DNA from: Mycolicibacterium vinylchloridicum | Lineage (GTDB): Bacteria > Actinomycetota > Actinomycetes > Mycobacteriales > Mycobacteriaceae | DNA: 61,484 bases | Assembly (NCBI RefSeq): GCF_013404075.1 | Contig: NZ_JACBJQ010000032.1 | Coordinates: 1-61,484, forward strand | Reading direction: 5' to 3' | Part shown: one piece after another, positions 61,263 through 61,484 of the stretch | How the letters are laid out: the number at the start of each line of letters is the position of its first letter | Position numbering within the stretch: the first letter of the stretch is position 1 | Notes under the pieces: model-generated | What the model was told of the DNA's origin: nothing | What the model saw: the letters and a program-made list of their open reading frames with translations, nothing else | The model's database searches: none | Made by a program: the position numbers and the translations under genes

Positions 61263-61484
61263 ATGAGCACCTGCACCTGCCACTCGATCCGCGAAGGTCA
61301 CGGCGGAATCACCTACACCCTCCACATCCTCGGCGTCCTGTGCGACCACTGCGAAGCCGCCATCGCCGACGCCGAAGCGCAGGCCGCATGGGACGCCATG
61401 ACCCCGGCCGAACAGATCGCCGCCCGCTGGAACTACGCCCGCCGGTACTCCCTTCCCCGCCGCCGCCCCGGAGCCCCCGTCATC
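61263..61484 (+). CDS. Partial gene, Cys-rich small protein (runs off window)
   Basis: Open from an ATG with GGGAGG upstream to the window end, 74 codons. It begins MSTCTCHSIREGHGG, then VLCDHCEAAIADAEAQ, giving two Cys pairs as in the other regulon proteins. First gene after element E. Confidence 0.7.
   Translation, partial: MSTCTCHSIREGHGGITYTLHILGVLCDHCEAAIADAEAQAAWDAMTPAEQIAARWNYARRYSLPRRRPGAPVI

Noticed and set aside
1..61484. Relaxase, VirB4 or coupling-protein genes
   Set aside because: None of the open frames shows their motifs; if the plasmid is conjugative these lie outside the window.

Overview
The window looks like part of a large mycobacterial plasmid. It is very GC-rich, contains PE, PPE, Esx, EspG and MPT63-type genes found only in mycobacteria and close relatives, and carries a replication initiator and a ParA/ParB partition pair beside a complete type VII secretion (ESX) locus. 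This matches the known class of ESX-bearing (ESX-P) mycobacterial plasmids. No relaxase, VirB4 or coupling protein lies in the window, so self-transfer cannot be judged here.

Layout. (1) 1-363: the 5' end of an IS1634-type transposase, cut by the window edge. (2) 503-28114, all on the minus strand: a 23-gene ESX locus. In transcription order it is EspC-like, EspB-like, EbfC-like, small helical protein, membrane protein, Rv3899c-like protein, DUF2694-like protein, three DUF4226-type proteins (two with peptidoglycan-hydrolase domains), EccB, EccCa, EccCb, PE, PPE, two Esx proteins, EspG, EspI-like ATPase, EccD, MycP, EccE, EccA. From the Rv3899c-like gene to eccA this is the gene order of the chromosomal ESX-2 locus as I recall it. 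Most junctions are ATGA overlaps or short gaps, broken by a few promoter-sized gaps. (3) 28.2-34.6 kb, maintenance: a double ribbon-helix-helix protein, candidate origin repeats, Rep, parB/parA, a non-coding region with two 12-bp-period iteron arrays, and a double-HTH protein. (4) 34.6-42.2 kb: an operon with a giant DNA-methyltransferase/SNF2-type helicase (DarB-like polyvalent protein). (5) 42.2-53.2 kb, accessory: unknown genes, an AbrB/RelE toxin-antitoxin pair, regulators, a sigma-4-like protein paired with a membrane protein, a nuclease lipoprotein, and a VbhA/Fic module. (6) 52.3-61.5 kb: a region tied together by five copies of a promoter/operator made of two GGCTATAGCC-type palindromes 24 bp apart. 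It controls a small XRE regulator, two related PP-loop (PAPS-reductase-like) enzymes, an NrdH-type redoxin operon and Cys-rich small proteins. An MPT63-like secreted protein and a third iteron array also lie here.

How it fits together: the ESX machine (EccB/C/D/E with MycP) would export the PE/PPE, Esx and Esp substrates, with EspG as PPE chaperone and EccA as ATPase, while two modular wall hydrolases probably open or remodel peptidoglycan. Rep, ParA/ParB, toxin-antitoxin modules and the methylase-helicase would maintain and protect the plasmid. The most novel-looking parts are the palindrome-controlled redox/PP-loop regulon at 52-61 kb and the three dispersed iteron arrays.
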